Source: Streptomyces sp. ISL-1 (lineage in GTDB: Bacteria > Actinomycetota > Actinomycetes > Streptomycetales > Streptomycetaceae). Taken from it: a stretch of DNA of 64,000 bases. The notes below the pieces were generated by a model. The model saw only the letters and a list, made by a program, of their open reading frames with translations, made no database searches and was not told the DNA's origin. The position numbers were made by a program, and so were the translations under genes. Positions 1 to 7,697 of the stretch are shown piece after piece (the first letter of the stretch is position 1; every line of letters begins with the position of its first letter). The stretch is taken from NCBI RefSeq assembly GCF_018614585.1, contig NZ_JAGGOI010000048.1:18722-82721 (forward strand). Reading direction: 5' to 3'.

Positions 1-187
1 GACCGGTCACCTCCGCGGCGAGGGACGCCAGAGCTCCGGTATCCACCGAACCGCGGTAGTAGACGCCCAGGTCCCAGTCGGAGTCCGGGCGGTGCGATCC
101 GCGGGCACGGCTGCCGCCCAGCGCCACCGCACGCACCCCTCGTACCGCCGTGAGCTGCTGCGCCATCGCTTCGATCCTGGAATTCAT
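1..187 (-). CDS. Nucleotidyltransferase-domain protein (partial, N-terminus only)
   Basis: Read leftward from ATG at 187, the visible 62 residues begin MNSRIEAMAQQLTAVRGV and contain GGSRARG followed by PDSDWDLGVYY. This is the G-S-x-A-x-G ... D-x-D signature of the polymerase-beta-type nucleotidyltransferase fold, with both catalytic aspartates present. Proteins of this kind transfer nucleotidyl groups to small molecules such as aminoglycosides, to tRNA, or to proteins as in MNT antitoxins. The C-terminal part lies beyond the left edge, so the subfamily cannot be decided. It is divergent from the FAD oxidoreductase at 274, with 86 bases of shared upstream DNA. Confidence 0.8.
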   Translation of the reverse strand, partial: MNSRIEAMAQQLTAVRGVRAVALGGSRARGSHRPDSDWDLGVYYRGSVDTGALASLAAEVTG

Positions 188-273
188 CGCGCCGGACACT
201 ACCCCCGCCCCAGCCGTCGGCGCCCCGGAATATCCTGGGGACCTTGGCCATCGGCTGACAAAGGAGTCCGAAG

Positions 274-1692
274 GTGCCGTCGATGCTCGATGCCGTCGTC
301 GTGGGGGCGGGACCCAACGGACTGACCGCCGCTGTCGAACTGGCCCGCCGTGGCTTCTCCGTGGCGGTGTACGAGGCCATGGACACGATCGGCGGCGGAG
401 CCAGGACCGAGGAGCTCACCCTCCCCGGCTTCCGCCACGACCCGTGCTCCGCGGTCCACCCGCTCGGCATCGGCTCGCCGGCCTTCGCCGCCATGCCGCT
501 CGCGCGGCACGGCCTGGAGTGGCTGCACCCCGAACTACCGCTCGCCCACCCCTTCCCGGACGGTACCGCCGCGGTGCTGAGCCGCTCGGTCGGTCAGAGC
601 GCGATGTCGCTGGGAGCCGGTGACGCCGGGGCGTACCGCCGGCTCGTCGCCCCGTACACCGGCCACTGGGACACCCTCGCCGCCGACTTCCTGCGCACTC
701 CCTGGGACGGCCTGCCCCGCGACCCGTACCGCCTGGCGCGCTTCGGGCTGACCGCGCTGCAGCCCGCGACCTGGGTCTCGCGCCGTTTCGAGGGCGAGCG
801 GGCCCGTGGCCTGTTCGCCGGGCTCGCCGCCCACGCCATCGCCCCCACCAGCGGTTTCGCCACCGCCGGCATCGCCCTGTGCTTCGCGTTGGCCGCGCAC
901 GAGAAGGGCTGGCCGGTGCCGCGCGGCGGATCCCAGGCGATCTCCGACGCGCTTGCCTCGTATCTGCGCGAACAGGGCGGTGAGATCCATACGGGCACGG
1001 AGGTGAAGCGGCTCGACGAGCTGCCCCCGGCCCGGGCGTACATCTTCGACACTTCGCCGACCGCGCTCGCCAAGATCGCCGATCTCGGCCAGGCGTATCA
1101 GCACTATCGGTACGGCGCCTCCGCGTTCAAGATCGACTATGCCCTGTCGGGTCCGATGCCGTGGACCGCGAAGGAGGCCCGCGTGGCCGGGACGGTGCAC
1201 CTGGGCCCCACCGCCGGTGAGATCGAGACGGCCCTCAGCGCGGCCGTCGCGGGTGTCGCCCCCCGGGTGCCGTTCCTGATCACCTCCCAGCCGACGGTGA
1301 TCGACCCGTCCAGGGCCCCGGCGGGCAAGCACGTCCTATGGGCATACGGGCATGTGCCGAACGGCTGGGAGGGCGACGCCACCGAGGCCGTCGAGCGCCA
1401 GCTGGAACGCTTCGCGCCCGGTTTCCGCGACCTCGTGCTGGCCCGCGCAGTCGCGGGGCCGCCCCAACTCGCGCACCGCAACGCGAATTATGTCGGCGGG
1501 GACATCGCCTGCGGGGCGTTCTCGGGGCTCCAGACGCTGATCCGCCCCAAGCTCGCCCGCGTCCCGTATGCCACCGCGCACCCCTCGGTCTTCATCTGCT
1601 CGTCCGCCACTCCGCCGGGCCCCGGCGTGCACGGCATGTCGGGCCATCACGCGGCGAAGGCGGTGTGGAGGCGACTTCGGGCAGCCGGGTGA
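274..1692 (+). CDS. Phytoene-desaturase-like FAD-dependent oxidoreductase
   Basis: This 472-residue protein opens with a dinucleotide-binding motif (VVGAGPNGLTAA at about residues 9-20), followed by an acidic residue ending the second strand (VYEAMD) and a GGGARTEE segment. That is the layout of the phytoene desaturase / amine-oxidase-like NAD(P)/FAD oxidoreductases. The C-terminal GPGVHGMSGHHAAKA resembles the FAD-contacting end of the family. GTG at 274 is chosen because AAGGAG sits 7 bases upstream (261-266). No carotenoid genes are nearby, so the substrate is unknown and a carotenoid role should not be assumed. The macro-domain gene follows after 25 bases and may be cotranscribed. Confidence 0.85.
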   Translation: MPSMLDAVVVGAGPNGLTAAVELARRGFSVAVYEAMDTIGGGARTEELTLPGFRHDPCSAVHPLGIGSPAFAAMPLARHGLEWLHPELPLAHPFPDGTAAVLSRSVGQSAMSLGAGDAGAYRRLVAPYTGHWDTLAADFLRTPWDGLPRDPYRLARFGLTALQPATWVSRRFEGERARGLFAGLAAHAIAPTSGFATAGIALCFALAAHEKGWPVPRGGSQAISDALASYLREQGGEIHTGTEVKRLDELPPARAYIFDTSPTALAKIADLGQAYQHYRYGASAFKIDYALSGPMPWTAKEARVAGTVHLGPTAGEIETALSAAVAGVAPRVPFLITSQPTVIDPSRAPAGKHVLWAYGHVPNGWEGDATEAVERQLERFAPGFRDLVLARAVAGPPQLAHRNANYVGGDIACGAFSGLQTLIRPKLARVPYATAHPSVFICSSATPPGPGVHGMSGHHAAKAVWRRLRAAG

Positions 1693-1717
1693 CCCCCACC
1701 GGGGAGATGATGTCGGT

Positions 1718-2236
1718 ATGACACAGGAGCCGCCCGTCATCGTCCTCGTACGGGGAGACATCACCCGGCAGCATGTCGACGCCATCGTCAATGCCGCCAA
1801 CTCCTCACTCCTCGGCGGCGGGGGAGTCGACGGCGCCATTCACCGCCGCGGCGGTCCCGAGATCCTGGCCGAGTGCCGCGCCCTGCGCGCCTCGCACTAC
1901 GGCAAGGGCCTGCCCACCGGCCAGGCCGTCGCCACCACCGCGGGCCGCCTCGACGCCCGCCATGTGATCCACACCGTGGGCCCGGTATGGCAGGCGACCG
2001 GCAGCGACCCTTCGCTTCTTGCCTCCTGCTATCGCGAGTCCCTCCGGGTCGCCGACGAACTGGGTGCGCGGACGATCGCGTTCCCGGCCATCTCCACCGG
2101 TGTATACGCCTGGCCGATGGAGGATGCCGCCCGCATCGCGGTCGAGACGGTGCGGGGCACAGAGACCGCGGTGGAAGAGGTCCGGTTCGTTCTCTTCGAC
2201 GATCAGGCGTACGCGGCGTTCGCCGCGCACACCTGA
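1718..2236 (+). CDS. Macro-domain protein (O-acetyl-ADP-ribose deacetylase type)
   Basis: This 172-residue single-domain protein binds or hydrolyses ADP-ribose derivatives. It carries the diagnostic macro-domain elements: GDIT at residues 13-16, NAANSSLLGGGGVDGAIH at 25-42 (the MacroD-type loop with the catalytic-site Asn and Asp) and FPAISTGVY at 122-130 (the phosphate-binding loop). The family usually removes the acetyl group from O-acetyl-ADP-ribose, the sirtuin product, or mono-ADP-ribose from protein acidic residues. ATG 1718 is preferred because GGGGAG lies at 1701-1706 and homology starts right after it; the reading frame stays open upstream inside the preceding gene. A sirtuin, a Nudix hydrolase and an ADP-ribosylglycohydrolase lie within 7 kb. 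Confidence 0.92.
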   Translation: MTQEPPVIVLVRGDITRQHVDAIVNAANSSLLGGGGVDGAIHRRGGPEILAECRALRASHYGKGLPTGQAVATTAGRLDARHVIHTVGPVWQATGSDPSLLASCYRESLRVADELGARTIAFPAISTGVYAWPMEDAARIAVETVRGTETAVEEVRFVLFDDQAYAAFAAHT

Positions 2237-2266
2237 TCACGGTGGTGCGGGACCGCGGCCCGGCCT

Positions 2267-4129
2267 TCAGCCGAGCGCCCGGTCGAGGTTGAAGGCCGCG
2301 CTGATCAGCCCCAGATGCGTGAACGCCTGCGGGAAATTGCCCCCCTGCTCGCCCGTGCGGCCGATCTCTTCGGCGTACAGGCCGAGGTGGTTGGCGTAGG
2401 TGAGCATCTTCTCGAAGGCCAGCTGGGCGTCTTCCAGGCGCCCGGCGCGGCTGAGCGCCTCGACGTACCAGAAGGAGCAGATCGAGAACGTGCCCTCCTC
2501 GCCCCGCAGCCCGTCCGGGCTGGCCTGCGGGTCGTAGCGGTAGACCAGCGAGTCGGAGACCAGTTCCTCGCCCAGCGCGTCCAGTGTGGAGAGCCATTTC
2601 GGGTCGGTCGGGGAGATGAACTTGGCCAGCGGCATCATCAGTACGGAGGCGTCGAGGACGTTGCCGTCAAGATGCTGGACGAACGCGTTCCGCTCGGCCG
2701 ACCAGCCACGCCGCATGATCTGCCGGTAGATCGTGTCGCGTGCCCCGGCCCAGCGCACCATGTCGGCCGGCAACCCCCGGCGCTGCGCCATCCGCATCGC
2801 CCTTTCGATCGCCACCCAGCACATCAGCCGCGAGTAGAGGAAGTCCTTGCGCCCGCCCCGGGTCTCCCAGATGCCCTCGTCGGGCTTGTCCCAGTTCTCG
2901 CAGACCCAGTCGACCAGATCGCAGACGGTGTCCCAGTGCGCGCTGGAGATCGGCTCTCTCCACTTGTCGTAGAGGTAGACCGAGTCGATGAGTGCGCCAT
3001 AGATGTCCAGTTGCAGCTGGCCGACGGCGTCGTTGCCGACGCGCACGGGGCCGGAGCCCCAATGGCCCTCGAGATGGGGCAGCTCGCGCTCGGGCAGGTC
3101 GCAGCTGCCGTCGATGCCGTACATGATCTGCAGTGGGCCGATGCTGGGGTCCGAGCGGTGGAGGTGCTCGGTCATGAAGTTCATGAAGGCCTGGGCTTCG
3201 TCGGTGAAGCCCAGCCGGAGCATCGCGTAGACGCAGAAAGCCGCGTCGCGCATCCAGACGTACCGGTAGTCCCAGTTCCGTTCGCCGCCGATCTGCTCGG
3301 GCAGGCTCGTCGTCGGCGCGGCCACGATGGCGCCGGTCGGCGCGTAGGTGAGCAGTTTGAGCGTCAGCGCGGAGCGGTGGACCATCTCGCGCCAGCGGCC
3401 GCGGTAACGCGACCTGGACAGCCATCGCCGCCAGTACCGCACGGTGGCCTCGAACAGTTCCTCCGCCTCGGCGACGGCACAGCCCCGCGGGGTCACCTCG
3501 CCCCCGACCTGGTCGAGCGCGAAGACCGCGCTCTCACCTTCGTGCAGCTTGAACAGGGACCATGCGTCCCGGCCGTCGTGCTCGACCGCCACGCTGGACG
3601 TCAGTGCAAGGGTGAGCGAGGCCGACTCGAAAACCGGGCAGCCGTGCTCGGTACGGACGGTGTGCGGCTCGGTTCCGTAGCCGAAGCGGGGTGACACGTA
3701 GGCATGGAAGGGCAGTGATCCGCGGACGCAGACCACCCTGCGGATCAGCCGGTGCCGGCTGGCCTCGCGCGAGTCGTCGACGATCGGCATGAAGTCCTGG
3801 ATCTCGCCCACCCCGTCCTCCGCGAAGAAGCGAGTGATGAGCACGTTGGTGTCGGGGAAGTAGAACTGCTTTGTGCGGGTCGGCACGTCAGGGGCGAGCT
3901 CGAAGGAGCCACCCTTCTCGGCGTCGAGGATCGAGGCGAAGACGCTGGGCGCGTCGAAACGGCCGCAGCAGTACCAGTCGATCGTGCCGTTCGTCCCCAC
4001 CAGCGCGGCACTGCGCAGATCCCCGATCAGCCCGTGCTCGGAGACCGGCAGATACCGGGGACTGCCGGCGCTCCCGGGGCCGCGCGCCGCACCGGGGGCT
4101 TCTTCGGTCATGCGGGCCTCAGCAGTCAC
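2267..4129 (-). CDS. Glycoside hydrolase family 15 protein (glucoamylase/trehalase-like)
   Basis: A cytoplasmic-looking protein of 620 residues with no signal peptide. An N-terminal beta-sandwich begins around GLIGDLRSAALVGTNGTIDW (residues 33-52). The (alpha/alpha)6 barrel follows, with RNWDYRYVWMRD at 284-295 and a late GEEGTFSICSFWYVEAL segment that holds the presumed catalytic-base glutamate. Family members hydrolyse alpha-glucosidic bonds; many actinobacterial copies are trehalases, others act on maltodextrins, and the sequence alone does not decide. GTG at 4129 is chosen because AGGGAGGACC directly precedes it (4131-4140); ATG at 4111 is a weaker alternative. It converges on the macro-domain gene and diverges from alkA. 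Confidence 0.9.
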   Translation of the reverse strand: MTAEARMTEEAPGAARGPGSAGSPRYLPVSEHGLIGDLRSAALVGTNGTIDWYCCGRFDAPSVFASILDAEKGGSFELAPDVPTRTKQFYFPDTNVLITRFFAEDGVGEIQDFMPIVDDSREASRHRLIRRVVCVRGSLPFHAYVSPRFGYGTEPHTVRTEHGCPVFESASLTLALTSSVAVEHDGRDAWSLFKLHEGESAVFALDQVGGEVTPRGCAVAEAEELFEATVRYWRRWLSRSRYRGRWREMVHRSALTLKLLTYAPTGAIVAAPTTSLPEQIGGERNWDYRYVWMRDAAFCVYAMLRLGFTDEAQAFMNFMTEHLHRSDPSIGPLQIMYGIDGSCDLPERELPHLEGHWGSGPVRVGNDAVGQLQLDIYGALIDSVYLYDKWREPISSAHWDTVCDLVDWVCENWDKPDEGIWETRGGRKDFLYSRLMCWVAIERAMRMAQRRGLPADMVRWAGARDTIYRQIMRRGWSAERNAFVQHLDGNVLDASVLMMPLAKFISPTDPKWLSTLDALGEELVSDSLVYRYDPQASPDGLRGEEGTFSICSFWYVEALSRAGRLEDAQLAFEKMLTYANHLGLYAEEIGRTGEQGGNFPQAFTHLGLISAAFNLDRALG

Positions 4130-4165
4130 GGGTCCTCCCTCTGCTGCGGCGTTGTATATACCTGT

Positions 4166-4193
4166 ACGTCCGCATTTCAACGTCCGCATTTCA
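4166..4193. repeat. Perfect tandem 14-bp direct repeat in the GH15/alkA promoter region
   Basis: ACGTCCGCATTTCA occurs twice head to tail at 4166-4179 and 4180-4193. Read leftward it lies just upstream of a TATATA element (about 4156-4161) that could serve as the -10 of the GH15 gene. Tandem direct repeats in this position often bind activators or response regulators, but no protein can be named. Confidence 0.7.
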
Positions 4194-4369
4194 TACTAAG
4201 ACGCACAGGGCGGCGTCACCCGGGATGGGTGGCGCCGCCCCCGCAGCGGCAGTGCCGTTCCGAGCGGCCGCGCAGGCGGACCCGCAGGCCTTCGAGGCGG
4301 CCCTGGCCGGGCAAGGATGATGTCGTATTCTCGCCAGCCCCGACCTCCCTCGTGCAAGATGCTTGAGCC

Positions 4370-5845
4370 ATGCACACCGACACCGAGCGCTGCGTACGTG
4401 CCGTCCAGTCGAAGGACGCCCGCTTCGACGGCTGGTTCTTCACGGCCGTGCTGACCACTCGGATCTACTGCCGCCCCAGCTGCCCGGTGGTGCCGCCGAA
4501 GGTCGAGAACATGACCTTCTACCCGAGCGCCGCCGCCTGCCAGCAGGCCGGCTTCCGGGCCTGCAAGCGCTGCCGCCCCGACACCAGCCCCGGCTCGCCG
4601 GAGTGGAACGCCCGCGCCGACGCCGTCGCCCGCGCCATGCGTCTCATCCGTGACGGCATCGTCGACCGCGAGGGCGTGCCGGGCCTCGCCTCGCGCCTCG
4701 GCTACTCCACCCGCCAGGTCGAGCGCCAGTTGCTCGCCGAACTGGGCGCCGGACCGCTCGCCCTGGCCCGCGCACAGCGCGCCCAGACCGCGCGCCTGCT
4801 CATCGAAACCACCGGCATCCCCATGGCCGAAGTCGCCTTCGCGGCCGGTTTCGCCTCCATCCGCACCTTCAACGACACCGTCCGCGAAGTCTTCGCGCTC
4901 GCCCCGGGCGAACTGCGCACCCGCGCCGCCCGCAGCAGGTCCACACCCCCGCGGACCCCCGGCGTGATCGCGCTGAGGCTGCCGTACCGCGCACCGCTCA
5001 ACCCGAGCAACCTCTTCGGACACCTCGCCGCGACGGGTGTCCCCGGCGTCGAGGAGTGGCGGGACGGCGCCTACCGCCGCACCCTGTCCCTCCCGTACGG
5101 ACACGGCATCGTCGCACTCACCCCGCACCCCGACCACATCGCCTGCCGGCTCTTCCTCACCGACCCGCGCGACCTCACCATCGCGATCAGCCGCTGCCGA
5201 TGGATGCTCGACCTGGACGCCGATCCGGTCGCCGTCGACGACCAGCTGCGTACGGATCCGCTGCTCGCGCCGCTGGTCGACAAGGCACCCGGCCGGCGGG
5301 TGCCGCGCACCGTCGACGCGGCGGAGTTCGCGGTACGGGCGGTACTCGGCCAGCAGGTCTCCACCGCCGCGGCCCGTACCCATGCCGCCCGGCTGGTCAC
5401 CGCGCACGGCCAGGCGATCGACGACCCCGAGGGCGGCCTCACCCACCTCTTCCCGTCGTCAGCCGCTCTGGCGGCGCTGGACCCGCAGACGCTGGCCCTG
5501 CCCCGCAGCCGCCGCACCACTTTGACGACCCTCGTCGGCGCGCTGGCCGACGGCTCGCTGCGGCTCGGCCTCGACAGCGACTGGGGCGAGGCCCGCGCCC
5601 AGCTGATCGCGCTGCCCGGCTTCGGCCCCTGGACGGTCGAGGTGATCGCGATGCGGGCACTCGGCGACCCCGACGCGTTCCTGCCGGGTGACCTCGGGAT
5701 GCGGCGCGCGGCGGCCGATCTCGGTCTGCCCTCCACGCCCGTCGCACTCACCGAGCGGGCCGCCGCCTGGCGGCCCTGGCGCGCGTACGCCGTCCAGTAC
5801 CTCTGGGCCACCGACGACCACCCCATCAACCACCTCCCCGCTTAA
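4370..5845 (+). CDS. alkA: Ada-AlkA fusion: methyl-phosphotriester sensor plus 3-methyladenine DNA glycosylase
   Basis: This 491-residue repair protein has three parts. Residues 1-75 are the Ada zinc domain, with Cys34, Cys38, Cys65 and Cys68 as ligands; the equivalent of Cys38 accepts methyl groups from phosphotriesters in E. coli Ada. Next comes an AraC-type helix-turn-helix region (about 80-190). From about 205 onward lies an AlkA-type glycosylase with a helix-hairpin-helix (LPGFGPWTVEV) and the catalytic aspartate in FLPGDLGM (Asp441). It would both sense alkylation, activating transcription, and excise alkylated bases. ogt follows 9 bases downstream, so the two form an alkylation-response operon. 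No strong ribosome site precedes ATG 4370. GTG and TTG starts further in would remove part of the Ada domain. Confidence 0.92.
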   Translation: MHTDTERCVRAVQSKDARFDGWFFTAVLTTRIYCRPSCPVVPPKVENMTFYPSAAACQQAGFRACKRCRPDTSPGSPEWNARADAVARAMRLIRDGIVDREGVPGLASRLGYSTRQVERQLLAELGAGPLALARAQRAQTARLLIETTGIPMAEVAFAAGFASIRTFNDTVREVFALAPGELRTRAARSRSTPPRTPGVIALRLPYRAPLNPSNLFGHLAATGVPGVEEWRDGAYRRTLSLPYGHGIVALTPHPDHIACRLFLTDPRDLTIAISRCRWMLDLDADPVAVDDQLRTDPLLAPLVDKAPGRRVPRTVDAAEFAVRAVLGQQVSTAAARTHAARLVTAHGQAIDDPEGGLTHLFPSSAALAALDPQTLALPRSRRTTLTTLVGALADGSLRLGLDSDWGEARAQLIALPGFGPWTVEVIAMRALGDPDAFLPGDLGMRRAAADLGLPSTPVALTERAAAWRPWRAYAVQYLWATDDHPINHLPA

Positions 5846-5854
5846 GGAAGTCCG

Positions 5855-6346
5855 GTGAAACAACACACCGTCACGGACAGCCCGTACGGCCCGCTCACCC
5901 TCGTCGCCACCGACGGCGTGCTCAGCGGCCTCTACATGACCGCGCAGCGCCACCGCCCCGACGAGGAGACGTTCGGCGAGCCGGACCCCGCTCCCTTCGG
6001 CGAGACGATCCGCCAGCTCGACGCGTACTTCGCCCGGGATCTCAAGGAGTTCGACGTGCCGATGCGGCTCGAAGGGACGCCCTTCCAGCGGGACGTGTGG
6101 AACCAGCTGCGGCAGATCCCGTACGGCGAGACACGCACATACGGACAACTGGCCGACGCGCTCGGCAATATCGGGGCCTCCCGCGCGGTGGGTCTGGCCA
6201 ACGGCAAGAACCCGATCGGGATCATCGTCCCGTGCCACCGGGTCATCGGCTCGACGGGCAGCCTCATCGGCTACGGCGGCGGGCTCGACCGCAAACAGCG
6301 GCTGCTGGCCTTCGAGAGCGGCGCGTCGGACGACTCGCTGTTCTGA
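5855..6346 (+). CDS. ogt: Methylated-DNA-[protein]-cysteine S-methyltransferase
   Basis: This 163-residue suicide repair protein transfers the methyl group of O6-methylguanine (or O4-methylthymine) to its own cysteine. The active-site box VPCHRVIG is present with acceptor Cys127, preceded by the helix-turn-helix DNA-binding stretch GETRTYGQLADALG. Length is typical for Ogt. The GTG start is set by AAGGAAG, which overlaps the alkA stop codon, with a spacing of 4 to the start. Being the second gene of the alkA operon fits co-induction by alkylation damage. Confidence 0.96.
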   Translation: MKQHTVTDSPYGPLTLVATDGVLSGLYMTAQRHRPDEETFGEPDPAPFGETIRQLDAYFARDLKEFDVPMRLEGTPFQRDVWNQLRQIPYGETRTYGQLADALGNIGASRAVGLANGKNPIGIIVPCHRVIGSTGSLIGYGGGLDRKQRLLAFESGASDDSLF

Positions 6347-6392
6347 GAACGGGGGCTCCTTCCCGGACGCCGGTCCTCGCTGACCCCGGCCC

Positions 6393-7130
6393 TCAGTCGC
6401 CCGAGGGGCTCGAGTTCAGCCGCCTCAGCAGCGAGGGCAGCGCCATGCCGATCGGCTCGCGGACGACCTCGTCCGCCAGTTCGTCGTAGGGGGTCGGCTC
6501 GGCATTGACGATCGCGAGCCGCGCGCCGTGCTCCGCGGCGATCCCCGCGAGCGAGGCCGCGGGCTGCACCTGCAGGCTGCTGCCGACCGCGATGAAGACC
6601 TCGCTGGCCTTGGCGATCGCCATCGCCTCGGCCAGCACCGCCGGATCGAGCCGCTCCCCGAACATCACCGTCGCCGACTTCAGGATCCCGCCGCACGCGC
6701 GACACGGCGGGTCCTCCTCGCCGGCCTCGACCCGCTCCAGCGCCTGGGCCATCGGTGAGCGGGCGTGGCATCGGGTGCAGGTCACCGTCCGTGCCGTGCC
6801 GTGCAGTTCGAGCACCTTGCGCTCGGGCATGCCCGCCAACTGATGCAGCCCGTCGACGTTCTGGGTGATCACCCGGACCTCGACCCCGGACTGCCGGTCC
6901 AGCTCGGCGACGGCGAGATGCGCGGCATTCGGCCGGGCGCGCCACGCCGTGCTGTCGCGCCGCATCCGCCAGGAGCGGCGGCGTATCTCCGGGTCGCCCA
7001 TGTAGTAGTCGTACGTGACGAGCTTCTCGGCCTCCGGATCGCGCCGCCACAGGCCCTTCGGCCCGCGGTAGTCGGGGATGCCGGAGTCCGTGGAGATGCC
7101 GGCGCCGCTGAGGATCGCGACGAGAGTCAT
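6393..7130 (-). CDS. cobB: Sir2-family NAD-dependent protein deacylase
   Basis: A 245-residue sirtuin. GAGISTDSGIPDYRG near residue 9 is the NAD-binding signature, TQNVDGLHQLAG forms part of the NAD pocket, LELHGT holds the general-base histidine, and two Cys pairs (CTRC and CRAC) bind the structural zinc. It removes acyl groups from lysines, using NAD and releasing nicotinamide and 2-O-acyl-ADP-ribose. In streptomycetes such enzymes control acetyl-CoA synthetase among other targets. It is the last gene of a leftward series (glycohydrolase, Nudix, Sir2) and converges with ogt. Confidence 0.94.
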   Translation of the reverse strand: MTLVAILSGAGISTDSGIPDYRGPKGLWRRDPEAEKLVTYDYYMGDPEIRRRSWRMRRDSTAWRARPNAAHLAVAELDRQSGVEVRVITQNVDGLHQLAGMPERKVLELHGTARTVTCTRCHARSPMAQALERVEAGEEDPPCRACGGILKSATVMFGERLDPAVLAEAMAIAKASEVFIAVGSSLQVQPAASLAGIAAEHGARLAIVNAEPTPYDELADEVVREPIGMALPSLLRRLNSSPSGD

Positions 7131-7178
7131 GCCGCGAGCGTACGCAGCGGGCCCCCGCGGCGGCGAGCCGATTTGGTG

Positions 7179-7670
7179 TCAGGCGGGCGGTCGGCCGTTC
7201 TCCAGCTCCACCGTCCCGGTGCCCGCCTCCAGCGCGTCGAGAGCGGCCAGCACCCGGTGGCCGAGCGATCCCAGCAGGTGCTCGCGGATGTCGTCACGGG
7301 ACACCAGCCGCCAGGAGACCAGCTCCTCCTCCTGCAGCCGGATCGTCTTGATCCGGGCCTCGGTCAGCACTCCGCCGTCGTACACATACGCGGCGATCGG
7401 GGGCCGCGCCGCCCCCGGCACCCAGTCGACCGCCAGCAGCGCGCCGAGCTCCACATCGAGCCCGATCTCTTCGAGCGTCTCCCGCCGCGCCGCCTGCCGC
7501 GGGGTCTCGCCCAGGTCCGACTCGACGGTCCCGCCGGGCAGCGCCCAGCCCTCGCGGTAGTTGGGCTCGACCAGCAGCACGCGCCCCTGGCCGTCACGGA
7601 AGAGAACGGCGGCTCCGGCGAGGATGCGGGGAAGGGACGCGATGTACGTGGCGTAGTCAGAGGTGGTCAC
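7179..7670 (-). CDS. Nudix hydrolase
   Basis: A 163-residue protein with a Nudix box, GGTVESDLGETPRQAARRET followed by LEEIGLD. The catalytic RExxEE core is intact. There are two extra residues between the GG turn and the first conserved Glu compared with the shortest consensus, an insertion seen in several subfamilies. Nudix enzymes cleave nucleoside diphosphates linked to another moiety; ADP-ribose, NADH and 8-oxo-dGTP are common substrates. Its position between a sirtuin and an ADP-ribosylglycohydrolase gene suggests ADP-ribose as substrate, but that is inference from context only. Confidence 0.9.
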   Translation of the reverse strand: MTTSDYATYIASLPRILAGAAVLFRDGQGRVLLVEPNYREGWALPGGTVESDLGETPRQAARRETLEEIGLDVELGALLAVDWVPGAARPPIAAYVYDGGVLTEARIKTIRLQEEELVSWRLVSRDDIREHLLGSLGHRVLAALDALEAGTGTVELENGRPPA

Positions 7671-7697
7671 TCGGGAAAGCGTAATGGGGGTCAGGGA

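Noticed and set aside
274..1692. Carotenoid phytoene desaturase
   Set aside because: The fold matches, but no other carotenoid gene is present and the family is broad; only an FAD oxidoreductase can be supported.
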